Shown here piece after piece: positions 1 through 8,558 of a DNA stretch of 64,000 nt. Each line of letters begins with the position of its first letter. Within the stretch, counting starts at the first letter, position 1. This DNA is from Thiothrix nivea DSM 5205 (lineage in GTDB: Bacteria > Pseudomonadota > Gammaproteobacteria > Thiotrichales > Thiotrichaceae). The position numbers were made by a program, and so were the translations under genes. Below the pieces are notes generated by a model. It ran no database searches. It was not told the origin of the DNA and worked only from the letters and a program-made list of their open reading frames with translations. The stretch lies in contig NZ_JH651384.1 in NCBI RefSeq assembly GCF_000260135.1, forward strand, positions 871,693 through 935,692. The letters run 5' to 3'.

Positions 1-448
1 CCACTTCGTCGATCATCAGCACGATGGGTTTGGTGGAAGCTTGCGCCCAGCGGCTGAGCATTTCCCTGAATGCGCCGTATTCGGTATGAACATCCCAGAT
101 CTCATCACGCCATTGCCGCAAGCGGGTATCGTGGAGGCGCAAGGCAGCCCCCTCAATCAAGCTGCCAATGATGGTTTTCATGCCTTGTTGCACCTTGTCA
201 CGGGCGGCCTGGGCGGACTCGACATTAATATACAGCGCGGTGTATTCGCCGGACTGGTTCAACACATCCGCCATCGCCAACAGGGTGCTGGTTTTGCCGG
301 TCTGGCGCGGGGCGTGCAGCACGAAAAACTTCTTGGCAGCAATCAGTTGGTGGATTTCTTCCCAATCGAGCCGTTGCATCGGGTCGATGTTGTAATGCTC
401 GGCGGGAATGACGGGGCCGGTGGTGTTGAAATGGCGTTGCATGGGCAT
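1..448 (-). CDS. AAA-like ATPase, C-terminus beyond window edge
   Basis: The N-terminal 149 residues of a P-loop ATPase are present; the rest lies off the left edge. The Walker A motif is HAPRQTGKTSTLL (near residue 40) and the Walker B-like end is VLMIDEV. The start begins MPMQRHFNTTGPV, typical of the AAA-like family found in many copies in large sulfur bacteria. A second copy at 35115-36185 is closely similar in both DNA and protein from the Walker A region onward, but it has a different N-terminus. The cellular role of this family is not established. The start is uncertain, with a second Met two codons downstream and no strong ribosome binding site. Confidence 0.75.
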   Translation of the reverse strand, partial: MPMQRHFNTTGPVIPAEHYNIDPMQRLDWEEIHQLIAAKKFFVLHAPRQTGKTSTLLAMADVLNQSGEYTALYINVESAQAARDKVQQGMKTIIGSLIEGAALRLHDTRLRQWRDEIWDVHTEYGAFREMLSRWAQASTKPIVLMIDEV

Positions 449-499
449 TTGCTTGGCTGTGGGCGATAGGGAAAGTATACACGCATCTGCCCGTCATGG

Positions 500-850
500 C
501 GGGGATCGGTCTGGGCGCGGTTGATCAACTCCATGGCAGTAGTGTCGCCGGGCTGGGAGAAGAAACTGGCAATCGGGGTGCTGACATAGGTGATGGTGGC
601 TTCGTGCTCGGCCTGCATCAGCGTCTTCACTTGAGGGCCAGGCTCCACGTAACCGGTGGTTGTGCCTGAATTGACCTTGCCGGTCTTGTTGTCGGCATTG
701 GGGATGTCGGCGTAGGCTTTGCCATCATCCAGCAGGATGTTGTTGGGGTATTGCGTCCGTGCCTGCTCGATCAGGGTGGCGGTACGTTCCAAGCCGATGG
801 TCTTGTCTTCCACCGTTTTGAAGTAGTCACAGGACAGGATATTGGTATTT
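500..850 (-). pseudogene. Remnant of a CpdB-like 2',3'-cyclic-nucleotide phosphodiesterase
   Basis: The open frame reads NTNILSCDYFKTVEDK, then TIGLERTATLIEQAR and NILLDDG. This matches the N-terminal metallophosphatase segment of CpdB-type periplasmic 2',3'-cyclic-nucleotide 2'-phosphodiesterase/3'-nucleotidases, which usually have SYDYFK and DNGD. It then jumps to a segment (QAEHEATITYVSTPI, ELINRAQ) that belongs several hundred residues later in the family. The start, the metal-binding His/Asp motifs and the C-terminal domain are gone, and an in-frame stop lies upstream at 865-867. I read it as an internally deleted relic cut off by the neighbouring ATPase gene. An intact paralogous 5'-nucleotidase lies at 1877-3754. 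Confidence 0.6.
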
Positions 851-874
851 GAGTTTACGGCGCTCTATCCGGCA

Positions 875-895
875 TCCCCCTTTGAAAAAGGGGGA
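875..895. terminator. Palindromic hairpin downstream of ppk2
   Basis: The arms TCCCCCTTT and AAAGGGGGA flank a short A-rich loop, giving a near-perfect palindrome 17 bases past the ppk2 stop codon. It could terminate ppk2. Short palindromes of this composition are also dispersed as repeats in many genomes, so it may be one of those. Confidence 0.5.
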
Positions 896-911
896 TTGAA
901 GGGGATTTTCT

Positions 912-1838
912 TCAGTAGATTTTCGGCACGTACAACTCATCCGGCAGGATGCGCCGCTCGTAATTGGGGTTGAACACCCGCTCAGGCAGATCGATTTTCT
1001 CGGTCGGAATATCCTGATACGGGATTTGCGAGAGGATGTGTTCAATGCAATTAAGGCGTTCGCGCTTCTTGTCGTTGCCTTCGACGATATACCAGGGCGC
1101 TTCCGGGATGTTGGTGCGCCCGAACATTTCTTCCTTGGCCTTGGTGTACTGTTCCCAGCGAACGCGGGATTGCAAATCCATCGGGCTGAGTTTCCACTGT
1201 TTCATCGGATCGTGGATACGCATCAGGAAGCGCAATTGCTGCTCTTCGTCGGTGATCGAGAACCAGTACTTCAGCACGATGATGCCGGAGCGCACCAGCA
1301 TCCGTTCGAATTCGGGTACGTCCTGAAAGAACTGTTCGACCTGATCTTCAGTCGCAAAACCCATCACCCGTTCGACACCGGCGCGGTTGTACCAAGAACG
1401 GTCAAACAGGACGATTTCGCCGCCCGAAGGCAGGTGCGGAACGTAACGCTGGAAATACCATTGGGTCAGTTCGCGGTCACTCGGCTTCTGCAGAGCCACC
1501 ACGCGGGCAACGCGCGGGTTCAGGCGCTGGGTAATGCGTTTGATCACGCCGCCCTTGCCAGCAGCGTCGCGCCCTTCGCAGATGATCAGCACCTTGGCCT
1601 GGGTTTGTTCCACCCAGTACTGCAACTTGATCAGCTCGGACTGGAGGCGCAACAGGTTGCTGTAGTAAATGCGGTTGTCCAGCAGTTCCGGATGCTGGCG
1701 CTTGTAGAGCTTGCGCAGTTCCAGGCTAAGCATGGGTTCATTGAATTCCATTTCGAACATGTCATCCAGAGTGTCATCCAGCTCGGCTTGTAGCCAATCT
1801 TGGCTGGGGTCTTGTTCCATGTTGTTTTCGTAATCCAT
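912..1838 (-). CDS. ppk2: Polyphosphate kinase 2 (PPK2)
   Basis: A 308-residue cytoplasmic kinase that transfers phosphate between polyphosphate and nucleoside di/triphosphates. The P-loop GRDAAGKGG is at residues 89-97 and the Walker B/lid segment LFDRSWYNRAGVE is at about 144-156, both signatures of the one-domain PPK2 family. Length fits class I enzymes of about 300 residues. An acidic N-terminal extension of about 35 residues precedes the domain. The start is supported by GAGAGGA 6 bases upstream. It lies 38 bp downstream of the 5'-nucleotidase and is probably cotranscribed with it, in a neighbourhood of phosphorus-acquisition genes. The preferred direction (ADP or GDP phosphorylation) cannot be read from the sequence. 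Confidence 0.92.
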   Translation of the reverse strand: MDYENNMEQDPSQDWLQAELDDTLDDMFEMEFNEPMLSLELRKLYKRQHPELLDNRIYYSNLLRLQSELIKLQYWVEQTQAKVLIICEGRDAAGKGGVIKRITQRLNPRVARVVALQKPSDRELTQWYFQRYVPHLPSGGEIVLFDRSWYNRAGVERVMGFATEDQVEQFFQDVPEFERMLVRSGIIVLKYWFSITDEEQQLRFLMRIHDPMKQWKLSPMDLQSRVRWEQYTKAKEEMFGRTNIPEAPWYIVEGNDKKRERLNCIEHILSQIPYQDIPTEKIDLPERVFNPNYERRILPDELYVPKIY

Positions 1839-1876
1839 TGGCTTCCTCTCATTTTTCAGTTGCAGCCTATCTTATC

Positions 1877-3754
1877 TCACTGTAACACGCCGTTTTTGTC
1901 GATAAACTGCTGGGTGCTGTATTCATCCACCGGCAGTTTCACGATAGCGCGGCCTGCCGCCGTTTCACGCTTGACGTAATCGACGAAAGATTGGGCATAA
2001 TCCAGGTAAGTGTCCAGTTTACGGCTAACAGGAATGTTACCCAGCGTAACATAGCCATCCGAACCGTTGGCCATGAAGTTGTTGGTCACAACCTTGTAGG
2101 TTTTGGCAGGGTCAAGGCTTGCCCATGTACCGGCTACGCGCGGATTGGCTTCCACATTGCTGATGCGGCTCCCCTTGGGTTGGGACAAATCCGCATTCCA
2201 ACGCAGGCCAGCAGCGTAAGGATATGCGCCGGTTGAACCGCTGGGGCTAAGGGCGTAGTCGATACCGTCTTCCAACGCATTGATGATTTCCTGGCCGGTC
2301 ATATTGATTTCAGTCAGGGTATTGGCGAATGGCAACAGCGTGTAGGCAGTGCCGATGGTAATGTCCCCAACTGGCACGTCGATACGCACTCCGCCACCAT
2401 TCTGCAAACAGATGTCGGAAGTCAAGCTCATTTCCAGGAAGCCTTTGGCGACGATATTGGAAATGTCACTGCCATGGGATTTGGTGCTTTCCTTACAGCC
2501 AGCAAGCTTGCTCTGCCCCTGGTTGGGAATGCGCTCCAGACACAGGGTTTCCGCAGCCGACCCAATGACGCTTTGTTTCAGGACATCCACCTGCTGGGAA
2601 TAGCCATCCAGAATGTTTTTCGCAGTCGCGTCTGCCTGAGCCAAAACCAGCAGCTCATTGGAGTCTGTAATGCTTTTTAGAACAGTATCACGATCTGTGC
2701 CGGTCAGTTCTACCGTTGCGCCACTGGCATCCTTGCGGGTGAAGGTATTGTTGACCAACAGGTGAGGCGTGCCGGAACAGTTGCTGACATTGCCATTGGC
2801 ATCGAAGCCAACCTCCAGTTCGCCGACCACATCCCCATACTGGGATGCCTGCACAACGCAAACCTGGTTGCCGTTGCCATCAGTGACTTTGGTCGGGTAA
2901 GGGCCGGATGGGGTCAGGCCATATTGCTTGAACCCGTCACCCAGCAGGGTGTGCGAATCGCCGCCAACAATCACATCCACGCCCTTGAGCTTGGCCGCCA
3001 TTGTCAGGTCATTGCCGTAGCCCTGATGGGTCATCACAATGATCCGCGTGATACCTTTGGCTGTCAGCTCGTCGATATATTTCTGCGCGGTAGTGACTTC
3101 ATCCAGGAACATCGTGGTCTTGTCCGGGCTGGAAGAGTTCTTGGTCTTGCCCGCAATGGTAATGCCGATGATGCCGTACTTGTCGCCACCGATTTCCTTG
3201 ATGGTGTATGGCTTGAAGTAATCTGTAGCGGTAGTGGGCGTCAGTACTGAAACGCCAACTTCCGGCACAACGTTGGCGGACAGCGCATCAGTCTTGCAGG
3301 CAGCACTGGCGTTCAGGTAATCCAGAAACCTTTTCAGACCCGCATCACCCTCGTCAAATTCATGGTTGCCAATGGTAAAAGCGTCAAAACAAATTTGGTT
3401 CATCATCGCGGCATCTGCTTCGCCTTTGAACAGGGTGAAATACAGGTCGCCGGTCAGCGCATCACCCGCGTGCAGCTTGAGCACGTTGCCGCCCTTGGCC
3501 TCCAGCGCTTTGAATTCGCTGACCACATTAGGGAAACCACCGGTTTTGGTTCCAGTCACCGCGCCACCCAGCATCAGGCTGGCGCTATTGGCCTGCAAAT
3601 GGGAGTGGTGGTCATTGATATGCAGGATGCGTAGGCTGTTGGTAGTGGTTGCTGTCGTGCTGGAAACCACAGCACCATCATGATTGTTACAGCCGCTCAT
3701 CAGGCCAATGGCCGTTATACAGGCGCTAAACAGGAAAGAATGCTTGAATTTCAT
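1877..3754 (-). CDS. 5'-nucleotidase/UshA-family lipoprotein
   Basis: A 625-residue exported metallophosphatase that should release phosphate from nucleotides outside the inner membrane. The N-terminal signal ends in the lipobox LMSGC, so it is predicted to be a lipoprotein. The calcineurin-like domain shows HINDHHSH, GNHEFDEG, MTHQGYGND and GGDSHTLLG metal ligands. The C-terminal 5'-nucleotidase substrate domain follows, with NGGGVR and the GSDGY region. I chose the ATG at 3754, which has GGAG 8 bases upstream; an earlier in-frame start adds 15 residues and would spoil the signal. It lies between pyruvate kinase and ppk2 on the same strand. The substrate preference is unknown. Confidence 0.9.
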   Translation of the reverse strand: MKFKHSFLFSACITAIGLMSGCNNHDGAVVSSTTATTTNSLRILHINDHHSHLQANSASLMLGGAVTGTKTGGFPNVVSEFKALEAKGGNVLKLHAGDALTGDLYFTLFKGEADAAMMNQICFDAFTIGNHEFDEGDAGLKRFLDYLNASAACKTDALSANVVPEVGVSVLTPTTATDYFKPYTIKEIGGDKYGIIGITIAGKTKNSSSPDKTTMFLDEVTTAQKYIDELTAKGITRIIVMTHQGYGNDLTMAAKLKGVDVIVGGDSHTLLGDGFKQYGLTPSGPYPTKVTDGNGNQVCVVQASQYGDVVGELEVGFDANGNVSNCSGTPHLLVNNTFTRKDASGATVELTGTDRDTVLKSITDSNELLVLAQADATAKNILDGYSQQVDVLKQSVIGSAAETLCLERIPNQGQSKLAGCKESTKSHGSDISNIVAKGFLEMSLTSDICLQNGGGVRIDVPVGDITIGTAYTLLPFANTLTEINMTGQEIINALEDGIDYALSPSGSTGAYPYAAGLRWNADLSQPKGSRISNVEANPRVAGTWASLDPAKTYKVVTNNFMANGSDGYVTLGNIPVSRKLDTYLDYAQSFVDYVKRETAAGRAIVKLPVDEYSTQQFIDKNGVLQ

Positions 3755-3871
3755 CAGGATGCTCCAGATTGTCACATGGCAGCCCGATGTATACCGCAAG
3801 TTTGTTACAACCCAACGAAGGCTTTGTTACATCTGGATTTCCTATAGTAACATCAAACGGTTACACATCAA

Positions 3872-5698
3872 TCAGAGCTTTCCCTGACTGCACACCTGCA
3901 AAGGCCGCATCATCAACCGGCGCTTGTGGTAATGGCTTTCCATGCGTTGCAGGATGCCGTCCAGAAAACGCACGGTATCGACGATATTCGGCCCCTTGTT
4001 GAGCATGGCGCACTCGGCACGGATACTCATGGCCGCATCGGTGACCTCAGCGCGGGAAGGCGCGCCCTTTTTCGCCATGCTTTCCAGAATCTGGGTCGCC
4101 CAGATGACCGGGATGTGGGCGGCTTCACATAGCCAGAGGATTTCTTCCTGCACTTCGGACAAGCGCTCGAAACCGACTTCCACCGCCAGGTCGCCTCGCG
4201 CAATCATGACCCCAACCCGAGGGGAACGCAGCGCAGTCAGCAGGATGGCGGGCAATTTCTCGAATGCCGCCCGGTTCTCGATCTTGAGGATGATGCCGGT
4301 GTCGGGAATGCCCAGCCGTTGCAGGTGGAATTGCAGGGTTTCGACATCTTGCGGGGAACGCACGAACGACAGCGCCACCATGTCCACCTTGCCTGCCATC
4401 GCTTCCAGGTCGGCAATGTCCTTGTCGGTCAGCGCGGGGGTGTGGAATTCAGTATCGGGGAAATTGATGCCCTTTTCCGCCCGCAGCTTGGCGCCGTGTG
4501 GCGGGGTATGGGTAATGCGCAAACAGATTTCATCGCCATCACAGCTTTCCACGTTACCCCCGACCTTGCCGTCATCCAGCCACACCTGCTGGCCGGGGAG
4601 CACTGCCGTGAACGCTTCCGGCAAGGTGCAATGGATGCGTGCCGGGCGCACCTCGCGGCCATCCGCATCGCGTTCGGCGGGTTTGCCAGGTTCATCGGCT
4701 CGGGTCAGCACCAATCGGTCGCCATTCTGCAAAACCAGTGGCTGAATAACTTCGCTGACATTGACTACCGTGCCCTTACCAACCTTGCTGCCATTGCGCT
4801 CAAACAGCAACACCGTATTTTCCTGTAGGTATACAGTCTGATCGGACTCAGCCAGCCGCGCGTACTGGTGTTCTGCCACGATCCGCAATTCGCGGGCAGC
4901 GTCGCGGGCGTCGTTGAGCTGGAAGTAATCACCCGTGCGGGTATCCGCCAGCGCCTTGCCACGCACTTCCAGCGTCGGGTCATCATGTTCCACCGACCCT
5001 TCACCTTCCGGAACCAGCCAGAAACGACCCGGCATATGCACATGGCCGAACAGGTCGCGCGTCGGCTTGATCTTGAGCACGCGCCCGGCTGCGCCAATCG
5101 CGCCAGTACGCAGTTTGGGGCCAGCCAGATCAAGCTGCACCTTGCAGGTTTTGCCGCTGCGCGTTTCTGCCATGCGCAAGTTGGCTATCATTTGCTGCCA
5201 TTCATCCGCCGTGTCGTGGGCGCAGTTAATACGCATGACATCCATGCCTGCTGTCAACAGGTTTTCGATCAGCACTGGCGAATCGGCGGCTTCTGATGGC
5301 ATGGTCACCATGATGTGTACGTCACGGCGCGGAGGGCGTTGGCCGAACAGCGCCAGCGTGTTCAACTCCAGCCGCTTGGCGCTGCTGGCAACAGAAACCG
5401 GCTCTGTGGGCGCTTCATCTACAGGCTGCCCCGCCAACCGTTGCAGCACGGCAATGACGCTGTTGAGGGTAGCCAGCGTATGCGCTTCCAGAATACCGAG
5501 CGAAGTCAGCCCACGCTCAATCAGCGCCAGTTGCAGATCGCGCAATTCATGGCTGCGCAAGGCCAGATAGTGCAGCAGGTTATAGGCGGAAACCTGGCGG
5601 GCGGGGTGCACAAATCCCGCATCGCGGAATTGCGTCGCATTCGTTACTGCCTGATCACGCAAGTACAGCAAGCGTTTCAGTAAAATTTCATCATCCAT
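3872..5698 (-). CDS. Atypical pyruvate kinase with N-terminal extension
   Basis: A 608-residue protein. Residues 1 to about 120 are a mostly helical region I do not recognise. From about 122 there is a pyruvate kinase barrel: MVTMPSEA, RINCAHD, LDLAGPKLRTG, then LKIENRAAF with the catalytic Lys, ARGDLAVEVG with the Mg ligand Asp, and TQILESMAKKGAPSRAEVTDAA. The inserted B domain (about 215-370) is longer than usual. The protein ends just after the barrel, so the C-terminal domain that carries the allosteric site in classical PykA/PykF is absent. The expected reaction is phosphoenolpyruvate plus ADP to pyruvate plus ATP, but it may act on a different enol phosphate. It lies upstream of the 5'-nucleotidase on the same strand. 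Confidence 0.85.
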   Translation of the reverse strand: MDDEILLKRLLYLRDQAVTNATQFRDAGFVHPARQVSAYNLLHYLALRSHELRDLQLALIERGLTSLGILEAHTLATLNSVIAVLQRLAGQPVDEAPTEPVSVASSAKRLELNTLALFGQRPPRRDVHIMVTMPSEAADSPVLIENLLTAGMDVMRINCAHDTADEWQQMIANLRMAETRSGKTCKVQLDLAGPKLRTGAIGAAGRVLKIKPTRDLFGHVHMPGRFWLVPEGEGSVEHDDPTLEVRGKALADTRTGDYFQLNDARDAARELRIVAEHQYARLAESDQTVYLQENTVLLFERNGSKVGKGTVVNVSEVIQPLVLQNGDRLVLTRADEPGKPAERDADGREVRPARIHCTLPEAFTAVLPGQQVWLDDGKVGGNVESCDGDEICLRITHTPPHGAKLRAEKGINFPDTEFHTPALTDKDIADLEAMAGKVDMVALSFVRSPQDVETLQFHLQRLGIPDTGIILKIENRAAFEKLPAILLTALRSPRVGVMIARGDLAVEVGFERLSEVQEEILWLCEAAHIPVIWATQILESMAKKGAPSRAEVTDAAMSIRAECAMLNKGPNIVDTVRFLDGILQRMESHYHKRRLMMRPLQVCSQGKL

Positions 5699-5779
5699 AT
5701 GAACCGCTATTGTTAAAATCCTTGCTTCTTACTTTACGCTTCCCGCATTGCAACATGATGACACCAGCCATAAAAAATT

Positions 5780-5819
5780 TTGTCATCATTCATTCATATT
5801 TCTTCCATCAAACCGTCAT
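5780..5819 (+). promoter_or_regulatory. Pho box array upstream of pstS
   Basis: Four 7-bp units occur at exact 11-bp spacing: TTGTCAT (5780), CATTCAT (5791), CTTCCAT (5802) and CCGTCAT (5813). The PhoB half-site consensus is CTGTCAT with the same 11-bp period. The array ends 57 bp before the pstS start, a normal position for PhoB activation. Confidence 0.72.
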
Positions 5820-5876
5820 CGAGCCTGCATACGATTCGCGCGAATCCATCCCGGATTTTTTTGAAGGAGATTCTGA

Positions 5877-6920
5877 ATGAAACAACTCACCCTGGCAGTC
5901 GTATTGGGTCTTGCTACTGCTACTGGCGTTGCGCAGGCACGCGACAATATTGAAATCGTTGGCTCTTCCACCGTATTCCCGTTTTCTACCGCTGTAGCTG
6001 AGCAATTTGCCAAGAAAAGCGGTATGGCAGCCCCTAAAGTAGAATCCACCGGCACTGGCGGCGGCATGAAGCTGTTCTGCGCTGGCGCTGGCATTGAAAC
6101 CCCGGATATCACCAATGCTTCCCGTCGCATGAAGAAAAAGGAAATGGAATCCTGTCAGGCGAACGGTGTGAACGAAGTAACCGAAATCAAGGTTGGCTAT
6201 GATGGTATCGCCATAGCCCAGGCCAAATCTGCCCAGCCCATCAAGCTGTCCCGCCGCGAACTGTACCTGGCACTGGCCAAGGACGTTCCAGCCGGCCCTA
6301 ACGGTGAACTGATGCCTAACCCTTATACCACCTGGAAACAGGTTAACCCTGATCTGGCTGACATCAAGATCGAAGTCCTCGGCCCACCGCCAACCTCCGG
6401 TACGCGCGACGCGCTGGCCGAACTCGGCATGGAAAAAGGCTGCAACCTGTTCAAGGGTATGCCGGAACTGAAGAAAAAAGACGAGAAAGCCCACAAAGCG
6501 GCCTGTACTGCGGTACGTGAAGACGGCTACTACATCGAAGCTGGCGAAAACGACAACCTGATCGTGCAAAAGCTGCAAGCCAACCCGAACGCTGTCGGCA
6601 TCTTTGGTTACAGCTTCTATGACCAGAACCGCGATGCGCTGCAAGCCGCCACCATCGACGGCAAGGAAATCAGCTACGACAACATCGCTTCTGGCGCTTA
6701 TCCACTGTCTCGCCCACTGTTCTTCTACGTCAAGAATAGCCACGTAGGCCAGGTTCCAGGCATCAAGGAATACATCGCCGAATTCACCAGTGAAGAAGCC
6801 CTGAGCGCAGATGGCTATCTGGCGGATAAAGGTCTGGTTGCCCTGCCTGCCAGTGAAAAAGCCGCATCCATTGCATCTGCCAACAGCATGAAGCCCTTGT
6901 CAGCCGGTGCATTAAAATAA
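5877..6920 (+). CDS. pstS: Phosphate-binding protein PstS-type
   Basis: A 347-residue periplasmic solute-binding protein for inorganic phosphate. A cleavable signal peptide ends near AQA-RDN. The mature start IEIVGSSTVFPFS is the classic phosphate-binding loop, and ESTGTGGGM, TNASRRMKKKE and GPPPTSGTRDAL supply further ligand-binding segments. AAGGAG lies about 10 bases upstream of the ATG. No pstC, pstA or pstB gene follows, so it either serves a transporter encoded elsewhere or is an extra, high-expression copy. A strong terminator follows directly, indicating a single-gene transcript, and a Pho box array precedes it. Confidence 0.92.
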   Translation: MKQLTLAVVLGLATATGVAQARDNIEIVGSSTVFPFSTAVAEQFAKKSGMAAPKVESTGTGGGMKLFCAGAGIETPDITNASRRMKKKEMESCQANGVNEVTEIKVGYDGIAIAQAKSAQPIKLSRRELYLALAKDVPAGPNGELMPNPYTTWKQVNPDLADIKIEVLGPPPTSGTRDALAELGMEKGCNLFKGMPELKKKDEKAHKAACTAVREDGYYIEAGENDNLIVQKLQANPNAVGIFGYSFYDQNRDALQAATIDGKEISYDNIASGAYPLSRPLFFYVKNSHVGQVPGIKEYIAEFTSEEALSADGYLADKGLVALPASEKAASIASANSMKPLSAGALK

Positions 6921-6957
6921 GATTTGGATAACGATAAAAGGGTTAGCGAGAATTTAG

Positions 6958-6980
6958 GGAGCAGGGATGCTCCTTTTTTT
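6958..6980 (+). terminator. Rho-independent terminator of pstS
   Basis: The stem GGAGCA/TGCTCC with loop GGGA is followed directly by seven T residues, 38 bp after the pstS stop. Confidence 0.85.
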
Positions 6981-6992
6981 GTTGGCACAATA

Positions 6993-7087
6993 AAGAGGGC
7001 GTATGCGATACGCCCCTACAGATCCCGGATTCCGGAATGATGGTAATAAATGGCATGTTCGTAGGGGCGTATCGCATACGCCCTCTT
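6993..7087. repeat. REPIN-like inverted repeat element
   Basis: Two perfect 27-bp arms (6993-7019 and 7061-7087) lie in inverted orientation around a 41-bp spacer. Each arm is itself an almost perfect palindrome built on GGGCGTATGCGATACGCCC. This doublet of REP hairpins sits between the convergent pstS and plcP-like genes and is probably a non-autonomous dispersed element. Confidence 0.7.
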
Positions 7088-7092
7088 AACAT

Positions 7093-7905
7093 TCAGGCTG
7101 CAACAGGCTCCGGCTCTGCCAAAGAAGACTTGTCACGACCATCCGCCGCCACCGCAACCCCTGCCCACTGCACAATCTGCAAACTCCCATCCCAATCCTC
7201 CACCAGCGCGGTACAGCTTTCCACCCAATCGCCATCGTTGCAGTACAGGATGCCGTCGATTTCGCGGATTTCGGCATGGTGGATATGCCCGCAAATCACG
7301 CCATCCAGCTTGCGCTTTTTGGCCTCTTTCGCCAGCGTTTCCTCGAAAGCGGAAATGAAATTCACCGCCGATTTGGTCTTGTGCTTGAGATAGGCGGAAA
7401 CCGACCAGTAAGGATACCCCAGCCATTTGCGCCAACGGTTGTAAACGGTATTCAGCATCAACAGACGCTCATACGCCCAGTCCCCCAGCTTCGCCAGCCA
7501 ACGCGCGAACTGCATCACGCCGTCGAACTGGTCGCCGTGTAACACCAGGAACTTGCGCCCATCCGCCGTGGTATGCACCACTTCATCTTCCAGGTTGATC
7601 GCAGTGATCTGGTGGTGGATGAAAGGCCGCAGGAATTCATCATGGTTACCGCTGACGTAGGTGACATGCACCCCGCGTTGCGCCCGCTCGAACAGCAGGT
7701 GCAGGATTTGGTCATGGAACGCATCCCAGAACCAGCGCTTGCGCAGCGCCCAGCCGTCTACGATATCGCCGACCAGATAAATGTGCTCGGCATGGTTGTG
7801 TTGCAGGAAATCCAGCAGGAACTCGGCCTTGCACCCACGCGAGCCGAGGTGGGTGTCAGAAATCCAGATGGTGCGGTACTTGCGGGAATTCGGGTTCATG
7901 GTCAT
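7093..7905 (-). CDS. PlcP-like metallophosphoesterase (LpxH-like fold)
   Basis: A 270-residue calcineurin-like phosphoesterase. Metal ligands appear in SDTHLGSRG, LVGDIVDGW, VSGNHDE, LHGDQFDG and CGHIHHAEI. By similarity alone it would be called UDP-2,3-diacylglucosamine diphosphatase. However, it is the third gene of a btaA-btaB operon under a Pho box. In marine and rhizobial bacteria the equivalent enzyme, PlcP, is a phospholipase C that turns phospholipids into diacylglycerol, the substrate of BtaA. I therefore infer a PlcP role. It overlaps btaB by 50 bp. The start at 7905 has AAGGGGGA upstream. Two functional readings remain open (PlcP or LpxH); context favours PlcP. Confidence 0.75.
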   Translation of the reverse strand: MTMNPNSRKYRTIWISDTHLGSRGCKAEFLLDFLQHNHAEHIYLVGDIVDGWALRKRWFWDAFHDQILHLLFERAQRGVHVTYVSGNHDEFLRPFIHHQITAINLEDEVVHTTADGRKFLVLHGDQFDGVMQFARWLAKLGDWAYERLLMLNTVYNRWRKWLGYPYWSVSAYLKHKTKSAVNFISAFEETLAKEAKKRKLDGVICGHIHHAEIREIDGILYCNDGDWVESCTALVEDWDGSLQIVQWAGVAVAADGRDKSSLAEPEPVAA

Positions 7906-8557
7906 TGGGCGTTCCCCCTTGTTTCTGGTAGTGCGCCAGCAGGGCGTAGCGTCCGGGCAGCTGGCGCATACGCAGTTGGTCATGCTCCCGCGCGGCCAGG
8001 TTTTCCAGGAACGCGGGGACTTCAGGATCAGGGTGGACGTGGAACCACTCCAGCCATTGCAGCAACAGCTTGCGGAACCAGCCCGGCATGGTCTGCTGGT
8101 CGGAAAAGTCCACGATATGCAGGCAACCGCCCGGTTTGAGGATGCCGAGGGTTTTCTCCAAGGCCGTTTTCCAGCCCGGAATCATCGACAGCACGTAGGA
8201 AAACAGGATGTGGTCAAACGGCTTGTCCAGCCCGAAATCGGCGGGGCGGATCTGGCCTGCCAGCCCCTGCTTGAGGGTAATCCTGTCGGCATACAGCGTG
8301 CTGTTCACCTTGTCGCGGGCAGTTTCCAGCATCACGGCAGAGGCGTCGACGCCATACAGTCCGGCATACGGGTGGCGGTAGGCCAGCCGCAGCAGGTTAC
8401 GCGCCGTGCCACAACCAATTTCCAGCACCGTGTCGCCGGGCTTGATGGGCATTTCCGTCAGGATTGTGTCGCGACCTAGCAGATAATACTTGCGTGACAG
8501 GTCGTAAACGTACCGCTGGTAACGGTACTGCTGATCCATTTTCTGCGCCGCGTCCAT
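7856..8557 (-). CDS. btaB: Betaine lipid N-methyltransferase BtaB
   Basis: A 233-residue class I SAM-dependent methyltransferase with motif I LEIGCGTARN and the acidic post-motif YGVDAS. In the BtaB role it adds three methyl groups to diacylglycerylhomoserine to make the betaine lipid DGTS at the cytoplasmic membrane. The assignment rests on its position one base after btaA and on a length close to known BtaB. The in-frame upstream extension to 8749 lies inside btaA and is rejected. The start is the ATG at 8557; a second Met lies six codons on. Confidence 0.85.
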   Translation of the reverse strand: MDAAQKMDQQYRYQRYVYDLSRKYYLLGRDTILTEMPIKPGDTVLEIGCGTARNLLRLAYRHPYAGLYGVDASAVMLETARDKVNSTLYADRITLKQGLAGQIRPADFGLDKPFDHILFSYVLSMIPGWKTALEKTLGILKPGGCLHIVDFSDQQTMPGWFRKLLLQWLEWFHVHPDPEVPAFLENLAAREHDQLRMRQLPGRYALLAHYQKQGGTPNDHEPEFPQVPHHLDF

Positions 8558-8558
8558 C

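Noticed and set aside
3804-3854. Pho box before the 5'-nucleotidase gene
   Set aside because: TTGTAAC and ATGTAAC units occur 22 bp apart, but the unit between them and the next ones do not match, unlike the three clean four-unit arrays.
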